Shown here piece by piece: positions 1 to 12,066 of a DNA stretch of 64,000 nt (position 1 is the stretch's first letter; the number at the start of each line of letters is the position of its first letter). Source of the stretch: Dryomyza anilis. Lineage: Eukaryota; Arthropoda; Insecta; Diptera; Dryomyzidae. The position numbers were made by a program, and so were the translations under genes. The stretch covers positions 102,940,464 to 103,004,463 of the forward strand of contig OX638131.1 in NCBI GenBank assembly GCA_951804985.1. Reading direction: 5' to 3'. Below the pieces are notes generated by a model. That model did not search any database. It saw only the letters and a program-made list of their open reading frames with translations, and was not told the DNA's origin.

Positions 1-989
1 AATTTGCTGAAACAACTATTGAATTAATTGCAATAACAATCGCCGTTGCTGAGCACACGATGCTAAGCACACGACGCGCTGCGGCGTCACGATGCGAGAT
101 TGCAGCGAATGAACTATGGTAAACAAGCAAACAATGGAATTTTTGTTTGCACGTTTGGTTGCGCGCATATTATTCCCATTTGGTAGATGCCAAGATATAC
201 ACTTATAGAGCTTGACCATCCTCTAAGTGTGTCGTCAAAAATGGTGATGATGGTAATGGTTGCATATTTTTATGCTTTCAACTTCATCATCAGAAATGTA
301 TATGTTATGTACTTTCACAAGAATTTATAATATTCTTTTTTTAATTAACTGAATAAGAATTATAAAGACTGTGAAGAAATTAAAAATAATTTAAATACCA
401 TACCAATTAAATAGTTTGCTAATTTAAATTGAATGTATTTTTTTGTAGATTGTAGTAACACTACTGTGTAAATATTTAATATATTCCCCAGCTGAATCTC
501 TCAAACTAACCATAAATATGTTACAATACCAACATAAAATTTTAGTTGCATTTGAATAAATTATTTCTTGGCAGTTTACTTGGTTATAACTATGTTTCAA
601 AACAAACAGAAAATGCTACTCAAACCTAATTAAAAATTATGTTCGCAACGTTCGTATTCATTCGGTGAGTTGTCAACAGACGAAATTGGCAACGTTGCAC
701 AGCATTTTCTACCTATGTCTCTTTTGTCGTGGTTTGAAGTATGTAATGGTCATTTTAAACATACTGATGTTTGAAATCTAAAAAAAAAATGATATTAGAT
801 AAAAAATAAAAGTATTATTACAACATTATTCTTGTATATGAAGTTGATACTCGGTAATCGCCATTTTCTGCCTACGTGTCTTATGTGATTCGTTGAGAAA
901 ACGTGTTCGTATCGGTAATAATTTTGTCATTTGTACATTTTTAAAAATATACAAATTGTGTTACAAAAAGTAAAAAAAAAATAATAATA
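1..989. other. AT-rich non-coding DNA, no gene recognised
   Basis: I see no supportable coding region here. The open frame at the very left is short and low in complexity. The segment lies upstream of the Ddr exon and may be an upstream intron or intergenic DNA. No RNA gene or named mobile element was recognised. Confidence 0.5.
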
Positions 990-1245
990 ATATCATCGTT
1001 GTAGAACGAAGAGTCATTAACTACATTTTCAAAATGCCAATTTACAAAAATCATTACATATCTGTCAATTTCTGAACTATGAGCTCAATATTTTTACCAA
1101 ATAATATGAAAAAGTGAATCTAGCAATTGATATTTCAACTTTTAAAATATAGCAATTACTTTTTATAATAAAAATCAACAAACATGATATTTCAGATTTT
1201 GATAAAAATGTATTTGGTGATTTTTTCGTTCTACAACGACGATAT
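990..1245. mobile_element. Tc1/mariner-type MITE, copy 1
   Basis: The ends are inverted repeats: positions 990-1010 (core CGTTGTAGAACGAA) mirror 1225-1245 (core TTCGTTCTACAACG). TA dinucleotides sit at both ends, as expected for a Tc1/mariner target site. No transposase frame lies inside, so it is non-autonomous. A second copy with better preserved ends is at 54261-54476. The family assignment is inferred from the TA and TIR pattern only. Confidence 0.75.
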
Positions 1246-1830
1246 AATAGTATATAATTGAATAGTGCAGTATATAACCTAATTGTTTTTGAATGTTTTT
1301 CTAAAAATATTGTGAAAAGCCGACACACATATTTCATCAAAAAAACCGCAACTAAAAAAATCAGTGCTTCTATTTTCAAACAGAATTCGGCATTTATTTC
1401 ACAACAGCCTCCGCGAATTACTTGCCTACACTATGTGTAGTACTGAGACTTGTACTTACAGTTTTAAACAAATTATTTATTTATGCATTTAAAAATTTGT
1501 ATATGAATTCAAATATATTAAATTCCCAAGTATAAACTGTGCATTTTTAAAGATTTCTAGTGAAATATAATAAAAAAAGCAGCATTTTTATTTTCAGGAT
1601 TTCTTTCCAAAAATATTTAAATATGTTTTTATGCAAACATACTACTTTTTTAACTGAAACAACTGATATGTTTCTCTGAAAACATATTTATATTCAGGTC
1701 GTTCTAAATCATGTTTTATTTTTCAAATATTTATTTTTTTTGGATGTAGTAATATTATGTTTCAATTAGAACATATACCATTTTAAGAGACAACATTAAA
1801 ATGTTTCCTTGATATAATAATGTAAATCAC
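1246..1830. other. AT-rich non-coding DNA
   Basis: No coding sequence, RNA gene or clear repeat unit was recognised between the MITE and the foldback element. A short open frame at 1258-1440 has no similarity I can name and is treated as chance. Confidence 0.4.
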
Positions 1831-2760
1831 GGGTTTGGTACGATAAGTCGAAATTTAAAATATCGAAACTAAAAATACCGAAGTCAAAAATGTAGAAAAT
1901 GAAAATGTCGAAAACCAAAATGTCGAAAAAAAAATATTGAAAAATAAAATGTTAAAAAACAAAATGTCGAAAACTAAAAATGTCGAAATTTAATATGACG
2001 AAATCATTTTTTGCCGAAAAAATGATAGAAAATGTCGAAAAAACTCGAAGATAAAGATATTGAAAAAGAACGAATTCTGATTTTTAGCTAAAAGGATTCA
2101 TGCGGAGATTTTTAAATATGCTGCCTTCAAAATACCATCTTGGAATTTAGCTTCAACACTTATAAAAAACCAACAAAAATTTCGATTTTTTTTTTAAACA
2201 CTTTGTTTAAGGACATGCAATTCGAAGTTCAAGGATAACGACCATTGGTCATATGTTCATGTTAAGAAGAAATTTTCCAAAAGATTGTTTTATTAATTTT
2301 AAAGCGAAATCTTAACAAAGTTTCTAGCATCAAGAGATATTTCAATAGGAACCACCATACAAAAGTTATCATTGACAATTTTTTAACTTTGGACTGTGTC
2401 TCTGGAAAAAGTGATATCTTTGGAAATAGTGGTCGGAAAAAAAATGGTGAATGCAGATCCCGATACCCTTTATCAGTTGCCAAAATATCATTTAAATCGA
2501 AGAGAGTGAGTTGCAAATCCTACGAGATTTGGTGTAGACTTGCTCATATAGGATTTGAAATTTGTATTTCAACATTTTGATATTTCGGCATTTTAATTTT
2601 CGACATTTTTTGAACCTATAAAAAAATGTTTTTGTATTTATAGTTAAAAATTTTTTGGCGATATTTTCTAGCTTTAAAATATTTTTCGACATTTTGTGAT
2701 TCGGCCAAATATTGTTTCGGCGTTCTAAGGCTTTTATAATTTCGACATTTTAAGGTCCCG
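1831..2760. mobile_element. Foldback element with tandem-repeat arms, copy 1
   Basis: The left arm (about 1831-2050) is a run of short units built around AAATGTCGAAAA. The right arm (about 2575-2760) carries the same units inverted (TTTTCGACATTT). The termini are weakly inverted (ACGGG.. and ..CCCGT). The centre (about 2100-2570) has no convincing frame. The layout resembles foldback-type DNA elements, whose arms are internally repetitive. A second copy, broken by later insertions, spans 19242-23095, and segments such as 2400-2440 and 2480-2600 align with 20590-20635 and 22823-22950. Confidence 0.7.
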
Positions 2761-2799
2761 TAAGACACAGCTTATTACAACACCGTTCAAGTCTCATAC

Positions 2800-2930
2800 A
2801 ACCCTGTTTACAAATGATTTATCAGGCAATTATATTATGTTTACATTAAATTCCAAACATACATATTAATGCCTGAAAAATTATGTTTAGGAGAGCAATT
2901 TATTTTTTTGCAACATGCAGTCCTGTGATA
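2800..2930. repeat. Fragment of a dispersed ATGTTT-rich repeat
   Basis: The run ATGCCTGAAAAATTATGTTT followed by GGAGAGC recurs in similar form at 48780-48815 and 55070-55105. This is a short degraded copy of the family seen more fully at 54480-55120. Confidence 0.45.
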
Positions 2931-3329
2931 GGTCTAATTGACCCATCCCTAGGACAACGCCATATTAAAGTAACCGGTTGGTTTAATAGGGCCGGTTAAC
3001 AATCTCAGAGGAACCCGTTACGTGACTAGTCTAGGACAGGTTCGTTTCCCCGTAGGTTAATAACACTACCCAACACGATTTTTGCCATGGACATACAATA
3101 ATTATGTCTAATTTTTCAATTTATCAATAGCTTTTTTTAAACATTCTTAGATTAAAATTAAAAATGTTTTTTATTAAACATTAAAATGTAATGTTTTTAG
3201 TTTATAAAATAATCCTACTGGTTTAAAAATTGAAAATTTTCCAATTGTATGAAAATTTAAATCGTGTATTTTTCTGTATATTTAATAATTTTAAACCATA
3301 AAGGGTTAAATTGCAAACCATATCAACTA

Positions 3330-3480
3330 AATTTAGTTCAGAATCGCGGGTTCGAATCTCGGCCAGGGCATTTCTTCCAGTATCAGGAATAACCGCTGAC
3401 CGCCGATTTCACTAAAATTTTGAAGAGATGAAATTTTGCAGACATTTTGCGAGGTTACTATGGAGTCCGGACGGTGACAT
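3330..3480 (+). repeat. Possible tRNA-derived fragment (B-box-like)
   Basis: The stretch GCGGGTTCGAATCTCGGC near 3347 matches an RNA polymerase III B box. I see no convincing A box or cloverleaf upstream, so this is not a tRNA gene. It could be a decayed SINE of a family different from the one at 18838. Support is limited to the B box. Confidence 0.25.
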
Positions 3481-3489
3481 ATGCTATAT

Positions 3490-4880
3490 ATGGGTGGGAT
3501 TTAACAATATGTCGTGGCTTCCGTTGTTTTATAATTCAAAATAACAACTTTTTTTTACGTAAAGATAAACCGTAATAAATACACGCAATAAAAACTCCAA
3601 CTATTATAATTTTATGATTAGATATTGAAGATAGCTTTGTCGGAATGAGTGTTTTAAAGATATATTTTAAAACCTTACGATTCTATGGGAATATAATAAA
3701 AAATTGAAAATAAACCATAAAAAGTTCAAAGCACTGTTCAAATGTAAAATAGATAAATACTAAATGGATCATAAAAACAAATTCATCAAATTTAATGACA
3801 TTTGAAATGCGTTGTCGTTCATTTACCTCTCTCTCTCCATAGCCAGTGATAGAGTTAAAGTCTTGAAGTCAAAATGTGTTGTTGGCCAAATAAAAACTTC
3901 GCAGAGTTTTTGGCCAAAACTAATTTATGCGTCTCGCCGTTATTTCGAGTGTCTGACGATGTTGTACTTCGCATAAATAACCTTAACCTTTATATTACAC
4001 GAGACAACAACAACAAAAAGTAGATACCAGAGACATGTGTTGTAGTTGTATTTGATGTTGTTTTATTTATTTAGTAGTTTTTGTTGTTCTTGTAATTTTT
4101 GTTGTTGTAGTTTTAGTATTTATTCTTGTTTTTGTGCTTGCATTTAGTCAAAGTCGATTTGTCGACGTCAACAGCAAAATTTTGCTTGAACCAACTGGGC
4201 GGCATGTTATTTGTTGCTTGTCGACCAACGACAATTGCTCACTTTGTTGTGTTGCCAACATGCATTCATATATGTATATGTGCTATACAAGTAAAATGTC
4301 CAACCAAGTGTGAAGCGCCTTGTTCATCATGCTCTTGGCCCAGACACGGACGGAACCCCTTAACGGACGAAGCAGCCAACTGGCTGGTCGACTGTTGAAG
4401 GAATAAATGAATGAAAATTTAGCCTTTTTCGCAGACACATCCAATTAACACAAGGCAACAACAAGACGAAGAAAAAAAAAATACTCCGACGTTTTTAAAT
4501 TTTACAACATTTTGCACTTCCATTACTGGCGCAGCACATGGCAGCACTTTTATTTTCTTTTTGCAAAGTTCCTTTTATTTTTTGGGCTAAGTTTGTTTTT
4601 ATTTTCTTGCAATTTTTTTTTTGTACAGTTTTCTTCATTTTTGTTTTGTCTCAGTAAAGGTTAAAAGATTCATCTTGCGTCAGCATTTTAATTTCGGTTA
4701 CAGCCTTGGTAAAGCCTGGAAAAAAACCGCCGCCAGAGGGACTTTTAATTTTGCACATGCAAAAAAACACTTACTCCAAAAAAATAAAAAATAAAACTTG
4801 ACGCATTTTAGACAAACAGGGACACACGCAAATTTTATATTGCTTAAAAAACAAAATAAAAAATTCTATTTAGTGCAAAA
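3490..4880. other. Mostly non-repetitive non-coding DNA
   Basis: This stretch has higher GC and complexity than its surroundings, notably 3800-4440 and 4500-4760, including TTGTTGTTGT-type simple runs. The 90-codon open frame at 4126-4398 shows no recognisable domain. It may hold regulatory DNA upstream of Ddr, but nothing in the sequence proves that. Confidence 0.35.
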
Positions 4881-4884
4881 TTTT

Positions 4885-5895
4885 AATATTTAATGAAAAC
4901 CTTAAAATCTAAGTGAAAAATGGAATTTATGGAAAATCTTGAATTTTTAGAAAAATTTGAATTTTTAGTGAAAATTTTAAATTTTTCAGTTAAAATTTTA
5001 TTTTAAGTTCAAAATACTAAATTAAATATTGAATTTTTAGTGAAAAACTGAATTGTTAGTGAAAAATTTAATTTTAAATGAAAAATTTGAAATTTTAGTG
5101 AAAAATTGAAATTTTAGTGAAAATTTTAATTTTTAGTGGAAAATTGAATTTTTAGTGGAAAAATTAAATTTTTGGTGAAAATTTTAATTTTTAGTGAAAA
5201 ATTTAATTCGTAGTGAAAAATTTAAATTTTAGTGATATATTAAATTTTTAGTGAAAAATTCAACTTTTAGTGAAAATTTGAATTTCAAGTTAAAAATTTT
5301 AGTGAAAAATTGAATTTTTAGTGAAATTGAATTTTTAGTGAAAAATTGAATTTTTAGTGAAAAATTGAATTTTTAGTGAAAAATTGAATTTTTAGTGAAA
5401 AATTGAATTTTTAGTGAAAAATTTAATTTTTGTAAAGAATTGAATTTATTTTGTAAAGAATAAAATTTAATTTGTAGTGGAAAATTTAATTTTTACTGAA
5501 AAATTGAATGTTTAGTGAAAAATTGAATGTTTAGTGAAAAATTTAATTTTTAGTGAAAAATTTAATTTTTAGTGAAAAATTTAATTTTTAGTGAAAAATT
5601 TAATTTTTAGTGAAAAATTTAATTTTTAGTGGAAAATTGAATTTTTAGTGAAAAAATGAATTTTTTTAGTGAAAAATTTATTTTTCACTGAAAAATTTAT
5701 TTTAAGTGGAAATTTTAATTTTTAGTGGAAAATTGAATTTTTAGTGAAAAATTGAATTTTTAGTGAAAAATTTAACTTTTAGTGAAAAATTTAATTTTTA
5801 GTGAAAAATTGAATTTTGTGAAAAATTTAATTTTAAGTGAAAAATTGCATTTTTAGTGAAAAATTTCATTTTAAGTAAAAAAATTTGAATTTGTG
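4885..5895 (+). repeat. 19-bp dyad minisatellite, array 1
   Basis: Tandem copies of a 19-base unit, GAATTTTTAGTGAAAAATT, run head to tail with point changes and one- or two-base indels. The most uniform part is about 5330-5430. Each unit is an imperfect inverted repeat: AATTTTT and AAAAATT flank AGTG. It is non-coding. Confidence 0.95.
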
Positions 5896-7129
5896 AAAGA
5901 CATAAGTAAACATTTCGTGGTATTTTTAACAAATTCTTCAAAAAAAATTTCCATTATTGCTACTTTTTTCTAATTTCTAACATTCGAAGTAGCTTTAAAC
6001 ACAAAATAGAAAGACAAAATTAAAATTAATCGCAAAAAATAAAATAATATAAAGTGTGTGTGATGTATAAAAAATCGTTTCGTGCCGCTAAAAGAGCATA
6101 AAATTTGCTGCATTCAAAAACGTTGCCACTTGAAAGTATTTTTGCGCATATTTAATGGTTACATGCAAAACGAACTCGTAGAAGGCGGTAGGGCGGACAG
6201 GCGGATGCACGGTCGGCAACATGTAGCAGCAGCTACAGCAATAAAGCCACAAAAACAGATGTACTTGTCGACGGACGGACGGACAGACGCACAGAAAGAC
6301 AGACAGTCAGATGGAAAGACAGTGAGACTCAAATATTGCAAGGCACTATTTAGAGAAATGGCGACATTTAAAGAATGACAAAGACAACCGTAGAAGTTGC
6401 AGCCAAAGTAGTCGTCCGCGCAAATTAATATCATGTTGTGAAGGCAGCCAAGGACAGACAGATATGGACGGACAAAAATTCGTTGCACACACTTCCGCGC
6501 TTTCTTTCGGTTTCGTTCATATTCGGTGCTGTGTTTGGACCTCAGTCATGGGGCATAGTGCCGCCTGATGTTGATGATAACGATGGAGGCGGCTGTGGTG
6601 GCGGCAACATTCGCAGTTGACAATTAAGAATGTTGGCGCTGCATGTTGTATGTTGTGTCCCGTTCTTGTCGTCGTCGCAGTTGTTACTTTTGTTGTTGTT
6701 GTTCTGGTTGTTTTTGTTGTTGTCACTTTAGTTTTGTTTTTATTGTTGTTTTGATACGTTGGCCCCCATAGTCTGCGGCGTTTCCTTCAATTAATTTTTA
6801 GTTCGCAAAGACATTCGAGCACAAGTGTGAAAATGGTTCTTAAAATAATTTTGAATGAATTTGCAATGGGTACCGATTACTTTTAATGTGCTCTAAAATG
6901 GGTTTAGTGTAGTTTTAAAGAGTTACTGCAATTTAAATATTTTTTTAATGCATAAAAACAGGTTAAACATTTTGTTTATCTGTTAATAAAAAGAAAAATA
7001 TATTTGAATTAAATAACATAGTTGGTGTCACCTCTAGAGAATCCAATGGACAACAATTAAAACCCAGTAAGCGAAAGAATTACGGATCACATGGAAAATT
7101 TTAAAGTAGGGAAATTTTTATAGTTTATA
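5896..7129. other. Non-repetitive non-coding DNA with a GACA-type simple repeat
   Basis: The stretch includes GACGGACGGACGGACAGAC-type simple sequence near 6270-6310 and GTTGTT-rich runs near 6685-6745. The overlapping open frames on both strands at 6082-6726 are low in complexity and match no family I know. No gene is supported. Confidence 0.4.
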
Positions 7130-7557
7130 GACAGAAAAAAAGTACATCATATTGATGAATTCTGTTCTTCAAACCATGATTCATTGTATTGAAGAACTAT
7201 TCATAACATTAAAGACAATCGACATCAATGTTATGAATGTGATCATCAATATGAAGAAAGCTTGGTAACTGTCGAAAAAGTGTTCTTCAATATAATAAAT
7301 TCAATGTGAAGAATATGTTTCATCATATTAATGAACCAAAATATAAAATACAACATATATGTTTTTCATACTGTTCAATAAACCAAATTTGTATCAATTC
7401 AGTATTGAATATTTTGTTCATATATATAATGAAAGCATTCATTAATATGTTATTTAAAGAACGGAGGTAGCAATATGATGAATCTGGTAGTTGGTGAAAA
7501 AATTCATAATATTTATGAATAAATTCATCATATTGTAGATTTTTTTTTTCTGTGTAG
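7130..7557. mobile_element. Foldback MITE with CAGAAAAAAA ends
   Basis: The left end (7130-7162: ACAGAAAAAAA followed by CATCATATTGATGAATTC) is inverted at the right end (about 7510-7557: GAATAAATTCATCATATTG followed by TTTTTTTTTCTGTGT). The interior carries many GAAGAA and TTCATA inversions and no coding frame. The termini resemble those of the elements at 8881, 16595 and 17891, so this is probably a relative of that MITE superfamily. Confidence 0.6.
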
Positions 7558-8680
7558 GTGTAAGTATGAATTACGAAATTCATGAAATTTATCTACGACA
7601 AATGTCGTTAAATACACTAAAGAACTTTCGTAAATTTATGATATAATTACGAATAATAATTGTTTATTTTACGAAACTTTTCGTAGATTTTATGTACGAA
7701 AGCCATTCGTACATAATGCGAAAGATTCGTAATATCTTGAATATTTTTGTACATTTTTACGAATATATTACATTTTACGAAAGTATTCGTACTTTTCAGA
7801 TAATATTTATACATTTTATGAAACTATATAACATTTTACGAATCTTTCTTAAAATACACGAATAATTTGTTTAAAAAATTTGACGATGATAATCAATAAT
7901 AAAAATATGTAATATTATCAAATACAATCACAACTCATACAGAACACATTTTAAAACTTTTTGTATTTTATAAATATCTGCTTGAAACCGCGTTACCAAT
8001 TAAAAAAAATACAGCTTCAAGTTGCTTTTTGACGCAGTGGATTGCTGTTTTTACTAATTATTCATAAAAAACACAATTGTTTCGTAAAATTCTATATATA
8101 GCCTCACAATTTACGAAAGTTTAGTAATTTATTTGTAAAATGTAAAAACTCATTCGTAAAATTTATTTTTTCGTAAAAATATTGTAATAGAAAATAATAT
8201 AACGAAAGTTTCGTAATTTTAAGGAATTTTTCGTAATTTTGTTGTTGTTTTAATTTTACGAATATTTATTCGTAATATATACAAATCATTCATAAAAAAT
8301 ATTTGTAAAAAAGTAGAAATTACAAATGTTTCGTGTATTCTAAGAATTATTCGTCTAATTACGAAATTAAGAATTACGAAAATATATCACGTAAAATGTC
8401 CTAAAAATTATTCTGAGTGGATAGTGACTTTATAACAACTTAATTGATACCAAATATTCAATTCTATTAATGTAATTAATTGGATATAATATAAATTACA
8501 AATGTTTCGTGTATTCTACGAATTATACTTGTATTTTATAAAATTAAAAATTACGAAAAAATATTTCGTAAAATGTCCTAAAAATTATTCTGAGTGGATA
8601 GTGAGTTTCTAACAACTTAATTGATACCAAATATTCAATTCTATTAATGTAATTAATTGGATATACAAATTGTCTAATAG
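7558..8680. repeat. ACGAA/TTCGT-rich element with a 177-bp internal duplication
   Basis: The region is packed with ACGAAA and TTTCGT words in inverted pairs, suggesting a foldback element. Its 3' part is tandemly duplicated with a period of 177 bp: TTCTGAGTGGATAGTGA occurs at 8411 and 8588. Related ACGAA sequence recurs at 9080-9160 and 50795-51241. There is no coding frame. Confidence 0.6.
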
Positions 8681-8689
8681 TATAAATCA

Positions 8690-8849
8690 AATCCTCTCTG
8701 GTGCTTATGCTAAAAACGTGATTACTCTCGGAGATTTCCCGTTGTATTCCGAGAAGTAGCGTGAAAATGTGTTGTAGCCCCAGCACAGATTCGAACATGG
8801 GACCTTTCGACTCCAGTCCAACTCATAGCCCCTGAGTTACCAACGCTAC
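8690..8849 (-). mobile_element. tRNA-derived SINE, divergent copy
   Basis: Read on the minus strand from 8849, the sequence has a tRNA-like head ending in a B box (GTTCGAATCTG near 8790-8800), followed by GGGGCTACAACA and a body with CTTCTCGG and CCGAGAGTAA. The same order is seen in the copies at 18838, 35971 and 49629. It is more diverged than those and lacks the usual tail. Confidence 0.6.
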
Positions 8850-8880
8850 ATTAAATATGTTTTAAATAGGTAAATTTTAG

Positions 8881-9161
8881 CACACTCAGAAAAAACATAC
8901 CATAAAATTAATAGTTTTTACTATTAAAATTAGTCTATAGGATATTTGTTCGATAAACTATGAACTCAATCGGAGAATCCTATTAAATACTACAAAATAC
9001 TATAAAATTTATTTGAGTTTATATGAAAATATTTATTATTTGTTTACTATTAAATCAATAACTGTCCTATTGACGATTTATTTTCGTGAATCATTTTACG
9101 AATGTTTTCGTCGAATATACAAATTTTTCGTGTTTTTTATGCATGTTTTATTTTGAGTGTA
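8881..9161. mobile_element. MITE of the ACTCAGAAAAAA family
   Basis: It begins ACACTCAGAAAAAACATACC and ends TTTTGAGTGTA. The first part (ATAGTTTTTACTATTAAAAT then TAGTCTATAGG) matches copies at 11538, 11812 and 17891. The last 80 bases carry ACGAA/TTCGT words of the 7558-8680 element, so this copy looks mosaic. It is non-coding. Confidence 0.55.
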
Positions 9162-9229
9162 TAAATGATTTATTTACTTATTTTTATTGTTTTAAAAATT
9201 TGATAATATCAAAAATTTCCCATTAATCG

Positions 9230-10330
9230 TTACTTGAAACTCAATCTAACAGTGCTGCTACATTTGTCCGCATATTTTGACACCTTTTTGACAAAGCATC
9301 CTCACAAGCAACCAATCTCTGTCACGAATTCTCTAAACCGTTACACATTGTGTGCACTTTATTGTTGCCAACTCATTGCTATACATGTTGCTCTGTCGTG
9401 TTTGTGTTTTATACAATGGCAACAAGAATAAAAATGAAAACTATCAACTCCGCATGACATACAATTGTAGTTTACATTTTTCAAAAATATTTTGATATAT
9501 TTATATATAAAATATGCTGCATTTTTGTACACTATATAATGCGTTGTTGTCACATTTCATCTAAACAGAAATGTGCAACTTCTATGAGAATTTTACACAT
9601 AAATCATTAAAATATTTAAAATAATAATTTTAATAAAGTGAAAAAATTATAAACTAAAAAATACCATGTTCCCTTTTAACAATTACACCGTTGTCATATT
9701 TCAAATGATTTGCATTTAATTTCAATATATATTTAATGTAATTCATTTATTTATTTATTTACTAAACTTTTTATTTACTGCTTGTAATTCTAAAAATTGT
9801 GTATGCAATATTGTCGAATTTCATGGCGATTTTTTTTTATAATTTACATTCAGACATTAAAAATAATACTTCAAATTAATTGTTATACTGATATCTACTC
9901 AATTATTTGATCATTTATTAGGCGTTGTTGCCATATTTCATAAATCTTTTAATATTATACAATAATAAAAACTATTTATAATAAAAAAAATGTTTTATTT
10001 TTTGATTTCTATATACATAAAACTAATTTTTAATAATTATAATTCAAATTGACTTCTATGCGCTACTGCCACATTTCATAGACATTAATGTTTCACGTAA
10101 ATAATATTCAAATTATATAAATTTATACATAATTTGGACATTGAAATTGTACAAAAATTTTAAACAAAAAAGATGACATCATATTTTATATATCACGAAA
10201 TAAATGTTTCATGCACTGTTGCCACAATTCGCGTGATTGCGCTTTGCTTATTAACAACTACAAAATAATTTCTCAATAATTCTTAACACTGAAATTTCAT
10301 TAATATAATTTTTCTTCTTATTTTCATTGC
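9230..10330. repeat. Degenerate periodic TTGTTGCCATATTTCA motif upstream of Ddr exon
   Basis: A motif close to GTTGTTGCCATATTTCAT recurs at about 9541, 9688, 9811, 9921, 10060 and 10213, at spacings of roughly 110-155 bases. AT-rich filler separates the copies. It stops just before the splice acceptor at 10331-10332. Whether it is a decayed tandem repeat or a set of protein-binding sites cannot be told from sequence alone. The short frames here are not credible genes. Confidence 0.45.
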
Positions 10331-10332
10331 AG

Positions 10333-10578
10333 TTCACCAGTTGCCAATATTTTCAACGCGTTATCGTATTTTTTTTTTTTTATTTCGTCGCGATCGTCAC
10401 GTTTACAAGTTTCACGTACTGCATGCACCGCTCGTGCCATACGTCGTCTCGCACACGTGGCAGCAAATAACGTTGGTTGTACGTCGTCGCGCGTTGCGTA
10501 AAAATGTTGCGATTTTTATTATAGTGAAACTTTTTGGCGAGAAATTCAATTGTGTTAAATTGGTTTAAAAATCGTAAA
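10333..10578 (+). other. Ddr: Ddr 5' UTR with two uORFs
   Basis: A pyrimidine-rich tract ending in GCAG gives an acceptor at 10331-10332, so at least one non-coding exon should lie upstream. The leader holds two short upstream frames: 10423-10470 (15 codons plus stop) and 10504-10524 (6 codons plus stop). Both end before the main start at 10579. uORFs often lower translation, so this may matter for expression (inference). Confidence 0.65.
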
Positions 10579-10819
10579 ATGTCGTCGTCATCATCGCCTC
10601 CATCGTCATCGTCGTTGTTGTTCATAATAAAATCGCCAAAATTAAAATCGGCAAATTCAGCGAAATCTGTGCAAGTTGTTGGCAACAATATTGCAACAAT
10701 ACAGCGTTATGGCCAAGTTAATGGCACGCGCGTTAATAAACCCAATAATGTTTATGGCCTGACATTGACTTTGCTTTTATTTGTCACAGGATCATGGCGT
10801 TGCAGTGCACTGGAATTGG
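10579..10819 (+). CDS. Ddr: Discoidin domain receptor, first coding exon
   Basis: The ATG at 10579 lies in a good context (AAAATG). The exon encodes 80 codons plus one base and ends at a strong donor (G|GTAAGT at 10819/10820). The product starts with a Ser-rich stretch (MSSSSSPPSSSS). A hydrophobic segment at residues about 60-76 (VYGLTLTLLLFVTGSW) follows, fitting a signal peptide with a long n-region, and then CSALEL. Joined to the exon at 36958 it reads CSALELATCKHPLGMESG, which fits the start of the F5/8 type C domain of discoidin domain receptors. These are collagen-sensing receptor tyrosine kinases. Kinase and transmembrane exons lie outside the window. The gene name rests on recognition of the next exon, not on a database search. 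Confidence 0.75.
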
Positions 10820-11503
10820 GTAAGTTTATTGTATTTTTGTGCTATAATATTTATTTTTTAATACGTTACTGTGACCTAAGATGACTATTTGAATGGATGG
10901 CTATTCATAGTAAAATACTACACAGCGATAAAAATGCATTTATATTTGAAAATTTAATTTTAACAATACAATTTAATAATTTTAAATGAAAAGTATAACA
11001 TTACATAGCATTTACATTCTCATTTGCATATAATTCATAGCAACAAATTTGATCAATATGAAATATTCTAAATTAATGAAGATCATAAAAATTTGAGAAC
11101 TCGGGAAATGTCTAACGCAATACGAAGGGAAAACTTCTTAAATCCAGAAGGAGTAAAAATGTATACGAAGTGATTAAAAGCTAAACGGAAAAATTCTTAA
11201 TTTTAAGAAACAGATATACTTAGTTGCATTAAGTGGAATTATTCTTATTATGCAGAAATTTATTTCTTAGACATCAATATAAATATATAATATAAATATA
11301 TAAATATAAAATCTTCTGAATTTCAAGAACAATTGTAAATAGCTAGTTTTAGATACCTAAGAACATAATGTCTTCATATCTAGAAATTTTTGTCTTAGTT
11401 ACTTTTAACAGACAAGGCATACGAGCAAATATTACAGACAAAAAAAGATCGATGAAAACAACAACAGATACATGAACACGTGTGCTTTTTGCGAAGAATA
11501 CAG

Positions 11504-12066
11504 CAACAATTCAGATAATAAACTCTAAAATTTTAGTACACTCAGAAAAAACACTATAAAATCAATAGTTCTTCTGCTATTAAAATTAGTCGATAGGTTA
11601 AGAGGTAAATAACATTAAATACTATTGAAATATATGTGTGTTGATATGAAAATATATATTTTTTGTGTACTATTGAATCAATAACTGTCAATACGACCAA
11701 TTTTATTAAATAGTAAGTATTTTATTGATATTAGTTAAATTTTTCTTGATTTTTTTTAGTTTATTTCAACAATTCGGATTATAAATTCTAAAATGTTGGT
11801 ACACTCAGAATAAACACTATAAAATCAATAGTTTTTTTTGCTATTAAAATTAGTCAAATTCATAAATTATTATTTTAATAGGTAGATATCATTAAATGCT
11901 ACAATATACTATTAAAATAATGGTGTGTTTATATAAAAATATTTATTTATGTATACTATTGAATCAATAAATATCAATAGAACCAATATGAATATGATGT
12001 TATCTAAGTGTAGTATTTTATTGATATTAGTTAAATTCTTCTGGAATTTTAGAAGTTTATTTCCCT
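11504..12066. repeat. Tandem duplication (period about 263 bp) carrying ACTCAG MITEs
   Basis: CAACAATTC followed by ATAAA(C/T)TCTAAAAT occurs at 11504 and 11767, each time leading into TACACTCAGAA(A/T)AAACAC and the MITE body (ATCAATAGTT, GCTATTAAAATTAGTC). The right ends also match (TATTTTATTGATATTAGTTA). Thus a MITE and its flank were duplicated in tandem. Confidence 0.7.

Noticed and set aside
3330..3480. A tRNA gene at the B-box-like GGTTCGAATC
   Set aside because: No A box or cloverleaf upstream. Kept only as a possible SINE fragment.
6082..6726. Several overlapping frames on both strands
   Set aside because: Driven by GACA and GTT simple repeats; no recognisable domain and mutually exclusive strands.
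10380..10688. 102-codon frame antisense to the Ddr exon
   Set aside because: Shadow of the Ser-rich coding strand (Asp-rich reverse complement). The plus strand has the splice sites and the frame continuing into the next exon.
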